Notes: a model not told the origin generated them from the letters alone. Positions 1-13,581 are shown, numbered from the stretch's first letter. The stretch is DNA of 64,000 nucleotides from Limnoperna fortunei (GCA_944474755.1 OX104114.1:79470623-79534622); one strand, 5' to 3'. Translations and numbers: made by a program.

Positions 1-85
1 AAAAGCAGGAAGCAAAAATGTCTTAACGGTACAAGTACGTGGTGAATTTCGTCAGCGAGTTGTGGTCAATTCATAACTTAAGAGC
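1..85 (-). repeat. Inverted fragment of the 5.47-kb array unit
   Basis: Read on the opposite strand, this stretch matches about 6570-6662 of the tandem unit (and the same place in the other units). Shared landmarks are the segment around AAAAGCAGGA, the CAAGTACGTGGTGA block and AGTTGTGG, interrupted by small indels. It shows that a further copy of the array, in inverted orientation, probably lies to the left of the window. The match is seen by eye; the full extent is unknown because the window begins inside it. Confidence 0.6.
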
Positions 86-94
86 AATCAATTG

Positions 95-250
95 GCATGA
101 AATACAACAAAATACCGAACACTAAGCAACCGACCATCTCGAGAACTAACAACCAAAACTGAAGCCACTGGCAACAAAAAGTTCTGTATTTCGTATTTTT
201 CTATTGGTTTATGTAGTGTATTTACTTGGCAGCTTAAACATGTCACGTGA
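95..250 (+). repeat. Dispersed repeat, partner of 21835-21960
   Basis: Landmarks such as CGAACACTAAG, ATCTCGAGAAC and GCCACTGGCAA recur in the same order and orientation at 21835-21960. No coding potential is visible. Between 250 and 360 I see nothing further recognisable. Confidence 0.55.
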
Positions 251-359
251 TAACTGGAGATCATGACAATGAAAGACTCCGCAATATTTTGTCCAAAGGA
301 CCAAAATACCGTGAACCTTAATCCATCAACGAGAATTATAACTTATTATTAATGGATTC

Positions 360-1095
360 AATAGAAGACTATGCCAGAAAATGAGCAAAGCAAGAGGACC
401 AGGAGGTTGATACCTTGCCCGAGTGGGTAAAGCCCTTCAGGTCATAAGAATAAGTCATTTAAGAAGGTCTGTAAGAACTAAAGCATCATCAATCTCCAGA
501 AATCGTGATGTTCTTAAAAGTTTGTCCGAAATTCATGACGAATATGGTGTTGTGCTAGCAGTTAAGACCCTATATAGTGTTTAATTTCAAAAGAGGAAAT
601 TTTTGAAAATCACAAATAGGTGATGGCGTCCTTTGGTCTGAAAATCAAAGTCAAAGATTCTGATCTCCTCTTCTTGTATTTGATACCAAAACGTCACAAA
701 AATCCATACAAACAGCGTTTCATAGCAGGATCGTCTAAGTGTACCACTAAAACGTTAGGTTTTCTGATTGACAACATATTCCTCATGTTTGCTGGATATG
801 TTTTTCAAAAGACTGTTCGTATTCTAATGGGTACTTAATGTTTTAATACTCTTATAAGGCTAAGTTCTAGAAGGATTGCTGAAGAAGAAAGAAAAAACAC
901 TGGCCTTGACCTTTAATTTCACATTCCGCTATATTAATGACGTTTTTTCTCAACAATGATAAATTTGATGACTATTTGCATTCAATTAACCCTAACGAGC
1001 TTGAAATGAAACTAAAGACATCACCAATACACTAAGTTCAGCCTCTTACTTAGACCTAATTCTAGAAAGAGACTCAGGAAAACTACAAACTATAG
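360..1095 (+). pseudogene. Penelope-like element, reverse transcriptase remnant
   Basis: This is a decayed reverse transcriptase of the Penelope-like type. A reading segment at about 620-830 carries LIPKRHKNPYKQRFIAG followed by SSKCTTK, which matches the fingers/palm region of these enzymes. At about 915-950 FTFRYIND appears where the catalytic RYIDD motif is expected, so the first catalytic Asp has become Asn. Further on come NPNELEMK and SASYLDLILERDSG in shifted frames. An upstream stretch at about 480-545 resembles the N-terminal region (RNRDVLKSLSEIHDEYGVV). Several stops and frameshifts separate the blocks, so it cannot be active. Its match to the family is from remembered motifs, not a search. 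Confidence 0.7.
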
Positions 1096-1639
1096 TAAGT
1101 ATTGACGTATTCAGTAGAGGGTTTTTAGCGTGAAAAATGAAAACTGCTTACCGCGTATGGTTCAGCTTATGCTCCTTTTGTAGATCAATAATTATTTCCT
1201 CGAGATATTCGGCGTTTTGAAATATGACCGTTTTTAAATTTTGAAAGGGCGATTTTCCATACTAAAATTTGACCTCAATTAGAACGGAAGTGTACTTTAG
1301 GAACAATCGATTGTTGTCTACTCGAAGTCCTCCGGGTGAAGTCGTCTGCAGATAAGGCGGGAAATGTCTCGCGGTTTGTCCGAATACCATTGAACGTCAC
1401 GAAAGCAGACGAACATTTGAAAACATCGTAAGGTCCCGTTAGAAACAAAAATGGCTGACTTATTATGTAAAATTCCCATAGCAAAAGTCAAGGACGATTT
1501 GTAACAACTAAACAGTTAGGCATATTATAAAACATGGACAGGTTATCGTATCTACATTTGTTCTACAGAATTTTCGTAATAAAAAGGTAAAATATAGAAT
1601 AATTAAAAAATGCAAGTAAAAAAATTTTCCAAGGGGGTT
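1096..1639. other. Unidentified segment interrupting the Penelope-like remnant
   Basis: The Penelope-like reading stops just after its SGKLQT block and resumes at about 1640 with DDFNV. The 540 bases between do not read as that element. A minus-strand frame at 1275-1484 is open for 69 codons with a fairly non-repetitive composition (for example TNRETFPALSADDFTRR), but I do not recognise it. It could be an insertion of another repeat or a fragment of a captured gene. Confidence 0.35.
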
Positions 1640-2050
1640 TGGTATTTAGTATAGACAACGACGAACACGATGATTTCAACGTTCGACTTGTCAACTTCCC
1701 ATTCCTCGACAGCAACATTCTAGCAGCTCCAGTGAATGGTGTGTATATTTCACAACTTATACTTTATTCTAGATCTTGGGATCGGAATTCTAATTTTCTA
1801 GACCAATCGCTGCTGTTGACTGCTAAGCTACCTATAAAAGGGTTTGTTGTACATGGGTTGATGTTATCTATCCAGAAAATCTATTGTCGTCAGTATGAAA
1901 ATTGATCGTTATGGAAAGTCAATCTCTCAAATATGATCGGGCTGAGTTTTCCCTGAATGACAATAAATAACTCGACGGATGTTTACTAGAGGCATGCACT
2001 GCTTCCTCAACCGTAGCACCTGAGTGCACCCATGGTTTTTATTGGGTTCG
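1640..2050 (+). pseudogene. Penelope-like element, C-terminal part and 3' tail
   Basis: The frame at 1639-1905 carries FNVRLVNFPFLDSNILAAPV and GVYISQLI, characteristic of the region after the reverse transcriptase in bivalve Penelope-like elements, then a degenerate IQKIYCRQYEN. The following non-coding stretch (GAGGCATGCACTGC, then TTTTTATTGGGTTCGG and T-rich sequence) is the same 3' region found inverted at 22270-22620. It is broken and non-functional. Confidence 0.65.
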
Positions 2051-2059
2051 GGTTACATT

Positions 2060-2650
2060 CTTTTTGTTTTTTTGTTTTTGTTTTTGATTTTTGTGATTTT
2101 TGCTTTTTTGAAAATGCAATAATCTTAACACATAAATTCATCTGAAAACTTATTTAAATAATAAAATTTAATGCAAGGTTCTCAATAACAAAATCTTTAC
2201 AGTTTAATCTGATTGACATGGTGCTTTAATGTTATCTCAAAAATACTTTGCAAACCTAACATAAGAATGCTGCTAAAGAATGGTGAAATTTGTACATACA
2301 TCTCATATTTCTTAATAAATAGGGAGTGTCTTTGTTTGATATAATGGTTATATTTATCTAATGTTAATTTTCAATTAAAAACATTATTTATATTACGTCA
2401 AAACTACAAAAATAGAACAGTTAGTTAACACTTTTATAATTAATTGCTGGTACCTAAAAGTCTTTAACAATTCAATACGATCAATGCTTGTGACTATACA
2501 GAAAGTGCTAGTTAGTTCATGCAGATCCATTTTTTTACAAATAAATTCACTGAAAAAAATGTTATTCAGGTAAATTGCACGTATCTTCTAGACATAGGGC
2601 TAGAAAACAGAAGACAATCGTCAATTCATAATTAAGACTGAAAACAAAAT
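2060..2650 (+). repeat. Left flank of the tandem array, related to 20500-21060 and 32440-32660
   Basis: Two parts recur elsewhere. About 2140-2300 (AACAAAATCTTTACAG, TTGACATGGTGCTTTAAT) matches 32500-32640 upstream of the GPCR. About 2310-2650 (ATTACGTCAAAACTAC, AGAAAACAGAAGACAATCG) matches 20530-21060 after the array. The stretch is not repeated at the start of units 2 and 3, so it bounds the array on the left. Confidence 0.6.
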
Positions 2651-5600
2651 ATAATACAAAAACGTTAAGCAATGAATGAATGAATCAATCAATCAATCAA
2701 ATTCTTGTTCTTTTAGTTTAGATTATATGTGGGGAACATTGTTTTATTATTACATATTTTCAAGCATTATAAGCCTGTATATTTTCTGGCCTAAAATTTG
2801 CTCTACAATAACGGGACGAGACCACTACTCGCTAAAGAACGCTAAATGTACTTCTACTTTTAAAACATGTTTTCTTCTTGGTTGCTTATACGACGTGTTT
2901 TATTTCTTTCGGACTTGTACAGTGTCCATATTGCTTTTAATAAGCTTTATGCTAATGCATATCCAACCTGAATTTTTCGGTCTAAATGTTTCACTTAAAA
3001 TGTTGAAACATTTGATGAGGAAACAAACAAGAATTCCCATTTATACTGTCAATTTTAAACAGATTCGAGTAAGAATTAACTTTTAACCTTGCTTCTGCTC
3101 CCTCAACGAAATTTCATAGACAGGAAAATTTTTCATGCAAATCTGCAGGCATGTCTTCTGGAAAAGTATTTACAATAACAAGGTAACCGTCTTAATTTAT
3201 AATTTTCCACAAACAACCCATCTGACATAACCTACGTGTTTCTTGTTACGTACACGTGTCTTCGTGTGCGTATTTTGTTGATCTAAATGTTCAAATGTCT
3301 AATATTCTTTTATTTCAGATATTCAACTGCATTTTTAACCTGCTTGTCTTTCGGATATATTTTTGCCGATTGTTTAACGAACCATATATTCCAGTTGGAA
3401 ATTGTCGTGATTTCTTACAGCTGACAAAAAAAACCGCACACAGTATCATGGTAAAAAGCAAAGAGAAAAACAAAAACAAAATGTACATTTTATAAGGATA
3501 CGAGTAATCCATCTAAATATAAGAAGTTTTATTAAAATGAAACATATTCGTTGACTAATGGTAGCTTTGGAGTTATTGTAGCGAGGTAATTGTTAAAGAA
3601 TAATTTATGGGGGATCATTTATATTAACTTATATTAGAATTTGTATTCCCATTGATATCGAAATATTTTCTTTTGATAGTTTCGAAGGGTCAAAGTATTT
3701 AAGGATATAAAAATATATTTTTTTTAAAGTCTTTTAATTAAATGATTTTCCCAAACAACACAGCAATGGTTTAATTTCAAATTTACTCTATATTTCTCAC
3801 ATTATAATCCTTTTCTATTTTACAGCGGATTTTTTTATATCGCGATTGTCAGATATACACATGATACGGTATGAACGCCGCCTGTCCTTTTGTATCATTT
3901 ATGTAACAGTAAGTAGTCAGCTAGAAAACGTCATATGGTCTCCTAATCTCAGAACAAGTGGTAAGTATGTCAAACTTTGCTTTTTATAACATTCAGTGCC
4001 ACTTTGTTAACAGTGTTTTACACGCACCAATTAATACTGAAAATAATCATCACAATAAATATTTACTGATGTTTTCTCCGATCTCGTCATCTGCTTGCTG
4101 ACGTTTATGTGTAATTAAAACTAAAAGCTTTTTAGTAAGATTATACAATTTTTCAATCATAAACTTTGTTGAAAAAATAAACATTAATGTACCAATTTTT
4201 TAACACGACATTATTTGGAATAAAACACAACGAACTATGGTGAAAAGTAAAAAGCCAAAAATTTCCTTCTGTGCATTTTGCTCCATTTTGTCATGTATAT
4301 AAGTTAGTAGCATTACAACCTATCTTCAGATGTATAGGCTATTAGAAGTAGAGAACGAATACACGCCGACATTGCACAGTAAAGCACGTGCCTGTCAACA
4401 CTGATCATGCGGGTTCAGGTCTCATTTTGGGCAGGGTTTGCTCTACTCTAATGTTCACTGATAAGGATTGCCAATTTTCTTACTTAAGGTCGGACTTTGA
4501 TTTGGGTACTCAAACGTCCTAGCCAATAAATCTGGACTGAAAAATTGCAGAATGAAGCGTTGAACACAATTAAAACAATAACAAATTCTGTATGTTTTAA
4601 ACTTGTTATATGTTCTATTCTATGCATTCCAGAATCTCATTATCATGATAAATCTGACATATCTAATGAAATTATTCATTAATCCTCTTTTGTTGTTTTC
4701 TTGATATAAATAATTTTTATACCAAACTATTCTCAATTTCCTTAACATGTAGCTAATTTTCTTCCGCGCTCATCATATGGTTTTAAAAGTTTGTTTTTCT
4801 TATTTTTTTACTTCACAACACTGTAATAATTTATTGTTGTGGAAAAGGAGAATAGTTTTTAAAATACGGTGATAATCCATAATCACAGTTTTCAGTCTAG
4901 TCTGCTATATTGTCACCAAAAACAAATTATTTCAATGTGTCTTCCATGGTTACCATGTATGTATGAATGGAATTGATATTAGATCTACAAACAGCCGACT
5001 TGAAAGATGTCAACAGATTGTAATAAAACAATGCACAGCTATTAAGAACTATAAAATTAAGATATAAATTCAATTTTCAGCACAATACCTTTTGCTGTTT
5101 TTGAGTACGGCAAAGATAAAGTTGAATTTTCAACACAATTCAATATGTAATTTTCTACTAAGTTAAATTTAATTTTTTATCACCAGTTGACGATTTCTAA
5201 AGGATAACTTGAAAACATGTCAACAGAGTTTGGTAACACATTGCACAGCTGTTCAAAACTATATTTTTTAATAATGTTCAACTTTCACCACAATCCCATT
5301 TGTTGTTTTGAGTAAGGGGGTTTAGAAAAACAGAAGACAATCGCTAATTAATAGTCAAAAACTGCATAAAACATAACATAAACACGTTTAGCAATCATTT
5401 ATTAAATCAATCAATAAATAAATAAAATCCTTATTTTGGCAACGCGTATAAGTGTTTACCATTTTAATATATGACATTAACAAGCATTATAAGCCTGTTT
5501 GTATTTTTTGCTGGCTGATTAGTTAACGAATCCTATGTTCAAATTGGTAACGGGCGTGATTTCTTACAGCAAATAAAAACACAAGCACACTAATTTGGTA

Positions 5601-8113
5601 AAAAAATAAGAGAAAGACAGAAATATTTTCTACATGTACTGGCTTTGTAAGGATACGAGGAATATCCTAATTTAAGAAGTTTTATGAAACTGGAACGTAT
5701 TCGTTAATTGCTTTGATCTCTTTGATTACATATTCGATGGTTATTGATAACTGCGAGTTAATGTAACACAAAGGTATACAAACTTGTATGTGAATCATTA
5801 CAAATATTTGTAGAATGTGTACTTGTATACAAAGACAGCATGTTTGTCTTTAGTATGGTCTTAAACAATATAACATAGTTACTATAGGTTTTCGGACACT
5901 TTTTAGACGGTAAAGATTTAGCCTTGATGTCAAGTTGACTATATCAGAGAACATATAATTTGACGATAAAAAGAAGTAATATCAGAAAAAACTCTTGTAA
6001 GATGTTTTAAGATGAATTGGCTAACAGTATTTGGTGTTGCTAAATTTTTACCCTTCAAAAAATTCCATACTTTTGTATTGGCGATGAAAGTTGTTTGCCA
6101 TTTGATATAGATAGATGTGAACTTGTTCTTTTCCGCAAATGACTGAAATTTTGTTTGCTCAAACCTTAAGCAACCAATCAATTTATAATTCTTTTTCAGA
6201 TAAAAAATATATATTGAAAGTATTTGTTAAACTCCCACTCATCCAAAGTACATAAATGTCAAAAACATATATGAATATATCAATTTCAAAAGTGTTATAA
6301 AAATGCAAAATGTTCGTTGATTAATGATATCTTTGAGTTAATGTAGAACGAAAGGTAAACAAACGTGTATTTCTTGTATAAAGACAACAAGTTGTTCGTC
6401 TTTGATATCGTCTTAAGCAATATTGTACAATAATAACAATAACTACAGATATAGGTTTTCAGTCGCATTTTAGACGTTTTAGATTTCAGCAAACTTTGAG
6501 TTGGCTTTATCAGAGAATACATAAAATTTGACTATAATAACACGTCATATTAGAATCTCTTGTTGCATTATTAGATGTTTAAAATGAATTGGCTTCCCAC
6601 AACTCACTGAAGAAACTCACCACGTACTTGTACTTTTTAAACATTTTTGATTCCTGCTTTTCATACACGTCTTTAATTTCCTTCAGACTTGTACAGCGCC
6701 AATATTACTTTGTGTACGTTTTGCTGCTTGTATAACCAAGCCAATATTTAATTTAAATTTGATAATAAAATTGTTGAAACAATAAAAAGAAAAGAAACGA
6801 GTTTTTGTTGTTTTATAATTATAAACAGTCGGACAGATCGGAATAAGATTTGGAGGGCCCGAACGGACTGTTAACTTTGCTTGTGCTCATTGAACGAAAT
6901 TTCATAGACAGGAAAACAATTGTTCATGCGAACCATACAAAACAATCTGCGCGCATCTCTGCTTGGCAGTATTTACAATTACAAATTAACTGTTTTAATG
7001 TATAAATTGGTACAAACAGCTAACTGACACATCCTACGCGTTTCTTGGTATGTGCACGTGTCCTCGTGTACGTATTTTGTTTATCGATATGTTCAAAGGT
7101 CGAATACAATTTTATCTCCAATAGTCAACTACCCCACTTGTGTTTCTGGATATATTTTGGCATATTATTTAACGAACCATATCTTCAAAGAGGTAATGGT
7201 CGTGGTTTCTTACAGCTGAGAAAAACACAAGCACACTAACATGGTAAAAAACAAAGTTTTTTGAAAATGGAACATGTTCTTTGATTGCATTGATTTTTTT
7301 TAAATTCGATGTTAAATGATAGCTTTGTGTCAATGTAGAACGATGGTAAACAAATTTTTATGTGAATCATAACAAATATTTGTAGAATTTCTTAAACAAT
7401 ATAACATAGTTACTATAGGTTTTCGGACACTTTTTAGACGACGCTAGAGATTTAGCAAATTTGCTCTCAAGGTGGCTATATCAGAGAACATATATAATTG
7501 ACGATAAAAAGATAAAAAAGACGTCATATCAGAAAATAAGCTCTTGTAAGATTATAAGATATTTCAATATGTTTAAAGAGGAATTTGCTAACAGTATTTG
7601 GTGTTGCTAAATTTTTACTCTTCAAACAATTCCATACTTTTCTAGGTGGCGAGGAAAAATGTTTGCCATTTGGTTCATCTTATATTTCGAATAGATGTTA
7701 ACTTGTTCTTTTCCTAAAATGACTGAAATTTTTTTTGACCTTGAAATTGAAGCAACTTATCAATTTATCAATCATTTTCAGATAAAAAATATATTAAAAG
7801 TATTTGTAAAACTGACACTGTACATTAAAAGTTCATAAATGTCAAACATTTTCAGGTTTCTGTATCAGTCTTAAAATAGTTTCTAGCCTGTTAATGTAAC
7901 GTAAACAATAGACCCATAGCTGGTCAGTTTATAACAGCTTTCACTGAAAGATCATTATTTAATGTAAACATGTAGACACCGCGGTGTTCAAATTATAACA
8001 CCTTTACTGGAAGATCATTATTGGAGTGGTCAATAAAACAATCTTATTACAAAAGGTTTGGAAATTAATTAAATTTTAATAATCTACATCCCTTGTAAAA
8101 GGCTGCACTGATT
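2651..8113 (+). repeat. Tandem array unit 1 (about 5.47 kb)
   Basis: This is the first of three direct copies; the landmark ATAATACAAAAACGTTAAGC starts units at 2651, 8114 and 13582. Internally it is two old, diverged halves of about 2.7 kb: the AGAAAA-CAGAAGACAATCG and AATCAATC block at 2600-2700 returns at 5321-5410, and ACGAAATTTCATAGACAGGAAAA at about 3106 returns at about 6894. A third set of internal repeats contains the block with TTTCTTACAGC (3411, 5565, 7206). Open frames such as 2676-3086 are present but their paralogous half has none, so they look fortuitous. No gene is recognised. Confidence 0.9.
4383..4582 (+). mobile_element. Old SINE inside array unit 1
   Basis: A diverged copy of the SINE seen intact at 18621-18887. 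GTCAACACTGA, GGGTTCAGGTCTCA, GGCAGGG, AAGGATTGCCA, CCAATAAA and CTGGACTGAAAAATTGC occur in the right order, but the tRNA-like head with the A box is missing or unrecognisable. The same copy sits at the same place in units 2 and 3, so it was inserted before the array expanded. Confidence 0.75.
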
Positions 8114-11100
8114 ATAATACAAAAACGTTAAGCAATGAATGAATGAATGAATCAATCAATCAAATTCTTGTTCTTTTAGTTTAGATTATATGTGGGGAAC
8201 ATTGTTTTATTATTACATATGTTCAAGCATTATAAGCCTGTATATTTTCTGGCCTAAAATTTGCTCTACAATAACGGGACGAGACCACTACTCGCTAAAG
8301 AATGCTAAATGTACTTCTACTTTTAAAACATGTTTTCTTCTTGGTTGCTTATACGACGTGTTTTATTTCTTTCGGACTTGTACAGTGTCCATATTGCTTT
8401 TAATAAGCTTTATGCTAATGCATATCCAACCTGAATTTTTCGGTCTAAATGTTTCACTTAAAATGTTGAAACATTTGATGAGGAAACAAACAAGAATTCC
8501 CATTTATACTGTCAATTTTAAACAGATTCGAGTAAGAATTAACTTTTAACCTTGCTTCTGCTCCCTCAACGAAATTTCATAGACAGGAAAATTTTTCATG
8601 CAAATCTGCAGGCATGTCTTCTGGAAAAGTATTTACAATAACAAGGTAACCGTCTTAATTTATAATTTGCCACAAACAACCAATCTGACACAACCTACGT
8701 GTTTCTTGTTACGTACACGTGTCTTCGTGTGCGTATTTTGTTGATCTAAATGTTCAAATGTCTAATATTCTTTTATTTCAGATATTCAACTGCATTTTTC
8801 AACCTGCTTGTCTTTCGGATATATTTTTGCCGATTGTTTAACGAACCATATATTCCAGTTGGAAATTGTCGTGATTTCTTACAGCTGACAAAAAAACCGC
8901 ACACACTATCATGGTAAAAAGCAAAGAGAAAAACAAAAACAAAATGTACATTTTATAAGGATACGAGTAATCCATCTAAATATAAGAAGTTTTATTAAAA
9001 TGAAACATATTCGTTGACTAATGGTAGCTTTGGAGTTATTGTAGCGAGATAATTGTTAAAGAATAATTTATGGGGGATCATTTATATTAACTTATATTAG
9101 AATTTGTATTCCCATTGATATCGAAATATTTTCTTTTGATAGTTTCGAAGGGTCAAAGTATTTAAGGATATAAAAATATATTTTTTTAAAGTCTTTTAAT
9201 TAAATAATTTTCCAAAACAACACAGCAATGGTTTAATTTCAAATTTACTCTATATTTCTCACATTATAATCCTTTCCTATTTTACAACGGATTTTTTTAT
9301 ATCGCGATTGTCAGATATACACTTGATACGGTATGAACGCCGCCTGTCCTTTTGTATCATTTATGTAACAGTAAGTAAGGAAATGTTGTCAGCTAGAAAA
9401 CGTCATATGGTCTCCTTATCTCAGAACAAGTGGTAAGTATGTCAAACTTTACTTTTTATAACAATCAGTGCCACTTTGTTAACAGTGTTTTACACGCACC
9501 AATTAATACTGAAAATAATCATCACAATAAATATTTACTGATGTTTTCTCCAATCTCGTCATCTGCTTGCTGACGTTTATGTGTAATTAAAACTAAAAGC
9601 TTTTTAGTAAGATTATACAATTTTTCAATCATAAACTTTGTTGAAAAAATAAACATTAATGTACCAATTTTTTAACACGACATTATTTGGAATAAAACAT
9701 AACGAACTATGGTGAAAAGTAAAAAGCCAAAAATTTCCTTCTGTGCATTTTGCTCCATTTTGTCTTGTATATAAGTTAGTAGCATTACAACCTATCTTCA
9801 GATGTATAGGCTATTAGAAGTAGAGAACGAATACACGCCGACATTGCACAGTAAAGCCGTGCCTGTCAACACTGATCATGCGGGTTCAGGTCTCATTTTG
9901 GGCAGGGTTTGCTGTACTCTAATGTTCACTGATAAGGATTGCAAATTTTCCTACTTAAGGTCAGACTTTGATTTGGGTACTCAAACGTCCTAGCCAATAA
10001 ATCTGGACTGAAAAATTGCAGAATGAAGCGTCGAACACAATTAAAACAATAACAAATTCTGTATGTTTTAAACTTGTTATATGTTCTATTCTATGCATTC
10101 CAGAATCTCATTATCATGATAAATCTGACATATCGAATGAAATTATTCATTAATCCTCTTTTGTTGTTTTCTTGATATAAATAATTTTTATACCAAACTA
10201 TTCTCAATTTCCTTAACATGTAGCTAATTTTCTTCCGCGCTCATCATATGGTTTTAAAAGTTTGTTTTTCTTATTTATTTACTTCACAACACTGTAATAA
10301 TTTATTGTTGTGGAAAAGGAGAATAGTTTTTAAAATACGGTGATAATCCATAATCACAGTTTTCAGTCTAGTCTGCTATATTGTCACCAAAAACAAATTG
10401 TTTCAATGTGTCTTCCATGGTTACCATGTATGTATGAATGAAATTGATATTAGATCTACAAACAGCCGACTTGAAAGATGTCAACAGATTTTAATAAAAC
10501 AATGCACAGCTATTAAGAACTATAAAATTAAGATATAAATTCAATTTTCAGCACAATACCTTTTGCTGTTTTTGAGTACGGCAAAGATAAAGTTGAATTT
10601 TCAACACAATTCAATATGTAATTTTCTACTAAGTTAAATTTAATTTTTTATCACCAGTTGACGATTTCTAAAGGATAACTTGAAAACATGTCAACAGAGT
10701 TTGGTAACACATTGCACAGCTGTTCAAAACTATATTTTTTAATAATGTTCAACTTTCAGCACAATCCCATTTGTTGTTTTGAGTAAGGGGGTTTAGAAAA
10801 AAGGAAGACAATCGCTAATTAATAGTCAAAAACTGCATAAAACATAACATAAACACGTTTAGCAATCATTTATTAAATCAATCAATAAATAAATAAAATC
10901 CTTATTTTGGCAACGCGTATAAGTGTTTACCATTTTAATATATGACATTAACAAGCATTATAAGCCTGTTTGTATTTTTTGCTGGCTGATTAGTTAACGA
11001 ATCCTATGTTCAAATTGGTAACGGGCGTGATTTCTTACAGCAAATAAAAACACAAGCACACTAATTTGGTAAAAAAATAAGAGAAAGACAGAAATATTTT

Positions 11101-13581
11101 CTACATGTACTGGCTTTGTAAGGATACGAGGAATATCCTAATTTAAGAAGTTTTATGAAACTGGAACGTATTCGTTAATTGCTTTGATCTCTTTGATTAC
11201 ATATTCGATGGTTATTGATAACTGCGAGTTAATGTAACACAAAGGTATACAAACTTGTATGTGAATCATTACAAATATTTGTAGAATGTGTACTTGTATA
11301 CAAAGACAGCATGTTTGTCTTTAGTATGGTCTTAAACAATATAACATAGTTACTATAGGTTTTCGGACACTTTTTAGACGGTAAAGATTTAGCCTTGATG
11401 TCAAGTTGACTATATCAGAGAACATATAATTTGACGATAAAAAGAAGTAATATCAGAAAAAACTCTTGTAAGATGTTTTAAGATGAATTGGCTAACAGTA
11501 TTTGGTGTTGCTAAATTTTTACCCTTCAAAAAATTCCATACTTTTGTATTGGCGATGAAAGTTGTTTGCCATTTGATATAGATAGATGTGAACTTGTTCT
11601 TTTCCGCAAATGACTGAAATTTTGTTTGCTCAAACCTTAAGCAACCAATCAATTTATAATTCTTTTTCAGATAAAAAATATATATTGAAAGTATTTGTTA
11701 AACTCCCACTCATCCAAAGTACATAAATGTCAAAAACATATATGAATATATCAATTTCAAAAGTGTTATAAAATGCAAAATGTTCGTTGATTAATGATAT
11801 CTTTGAGTTAATGTAGAACGAAAGGTAAACAAACGTGTATTTCTTGTATAAAGACAACAAGTTGTTCGTCTTTGATATCGTCTTAAGCAATATTGTACAA
11901 TAATAACAATAACTACAGATATAGGTTTTCAGTCGCATTTTAGACGTTTTAGATTTCAGCAAACTTTGAGTTGGCTTTATCAGAGAATACATAAAATTTG
12001 ACTATAATAACACGTCATATTAGAATCTCTTGTTGCATTATTAGATGTTTAAAATGAATTGGCTTCCCACAACTCACTGAAGAAACTCACCACGTACTTG
12101 TACTTTTTAAACATTTTTGATTCCTGCTTTTCATACACGTCTTTAATTTCCTTCAGACTTGTACAGCGCCAATATTACTTTGTGTACGTTTTGCTGCTTG
12201 TATAACCAAGCCAATATTTAATTTAAATTTGATAATAAAATTGTTGAAACAATAAAAAGAAAAGAAACGAGTTTTTGTTGTTTTATAATTATAAACAGTC
12301 GGACAGATCGGAATAAGATTTGGAGGGCCCGAACGGACTGTTAACTTTGCTTGTGCTCATTGAACGAAATTTCATAGACAGGAAACAATTGTTCATGAGA
12401 ACCATACAAAACAATCTGCGCGCATCTCTGCTTGGCAGTATTTACAATTACAAGTTAACTGTTTTAACGTATAAATTGGTACAAACAGCTAACTGACACA
12501 TCCTACGCGTTTCTTGGTATGTGCACGTGTCCTCGTGTACGTATTTTGTTTATCGATATGTTCAAAGGTCGAATACAATTTTATCTCCGATAGTCAACTA
12601 CCCCACTTGTGTTTCTGGATATATTTTGGCATATTATTTAACGAACCATATCTTCAAAGAGGTAATGGTCGTGGTTTCTTACAGCTGAGAAAAACACAAG
12701 CACACTAACATGGTAAAAAACAAAGTTTTTTGAAAATGGAACATGTTCTTTGATTGCATTGATTTTTTTTAAATTCGATGTTAAATGATAGCTTTGTGTC
12801 AATGTAGAACGATGGTAAACAAATTTTTATGTGAATCATAACAAATATTTGTAGAATTTCTTAAACAATATAACATAGTTACTATAGGTTTTCGGACACT
12901 TTTTAGACGACGCTAGAGATTTAGCAAATTTGCTCTCAAGGTGGCTATATCAGAGAACATATATAATTGACGATAAAAAGATAAAAAGACGTCATATCCG
13001 AAAATAAGTTCTTGTAAGATTATAAGATATTTCAATATGTTTAAAGAGGAATTCGCTAACAGTATTTGGTGTTGCTAAATTTTTACTCTTCAAACAATTC
13101 CATACTTTTCTAGGTGGCGAGGAAAAATGTTTGCCATTTGGTTCATCTTATATTTCGAATAGATGTTAACTTGTTCTTTTCCTAAAATGACTGAAATTTT
13201 TTTTGACCTTGAAATTGAAGCAACTTATCAATTTATCAATCATTTTCAGATAAAAAATATATTAAAAGTATTTGTAAAACTGACACTGTACATTAAAAGT
13301 TCATAAATGTCAAACATTTTCAGGTTTCTGTATCAGTCTTAAAATAGTTTCTAGCCTGTTAATGTAACGTAAACAATAGACCCATAGCTGGTCAGTTTAT
13401 AACAGCTTTCACTGAAAGATCATTATTTAATGTAAACATGTAGACACCGCGGTGTTCAAATTATAACACCTTTACTGGAAGATCATTATTGGAGTGGTCA
13501 ATAAAACAATCTTATTACAAAAGGTTTGGAAATTAATTAAATTTTAATAATCTACATGCCTTGTAAAAGGCTGCACTGATT
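8114..13581 (+). repeat. Tandem array unit 2 (5468 bp), a recombinant of units 1 and 3
   Basis: From about 8114 to 8900 it shares small variants with unit 3 and not with unit 1 (for example ACATATGTTCAAGC, AAGAATGCTAAATG, CATTTTTCAACC). From about 9060 onward it is nearly identical to unit 1 and differs from unit 3, for example in retaining the ATCGCGATTGTCAGATATAC stretch that unit 3 lacks. This is the pattern expected of unequal crossing-over between a left and a right copy. Confidence 0.9.
9856..10050 (+). mobile_element. Old SINE inside array unit 2
   Basis: Same decayed SINE as at 4383-4582, at the equivalent place in the unit. It differs by single bases and a small deletion (GCCGTGCC in place of GCACGTGCC). 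Confidence 0.75.

Noticed and set aside
2676..3086. Open frame of 119-136 codons conserved in all three array units (also 8190-8549, 13658-14017)
   Set aside because: The units are almost identical DNA here, so frame conservation is expected without selection. The older paralogous half (6600-6830) has no matching frame, and no family is recognised.
3411..3435. Recurring TTTCTTACAGCTG in array units as a splice acceptor of a tandem gene family
   Set aside because: No following open frame is conserved among the internal copies at 3411, 5565 and 7206, and there is no matching donor-exon structure.
11654..11992. 112-codon minus-strand frame in array unit 2
   Set aside because: A single-base indel breaks the same frame in unit 1 (6295-6522), and it is rich in AT-coded residues.
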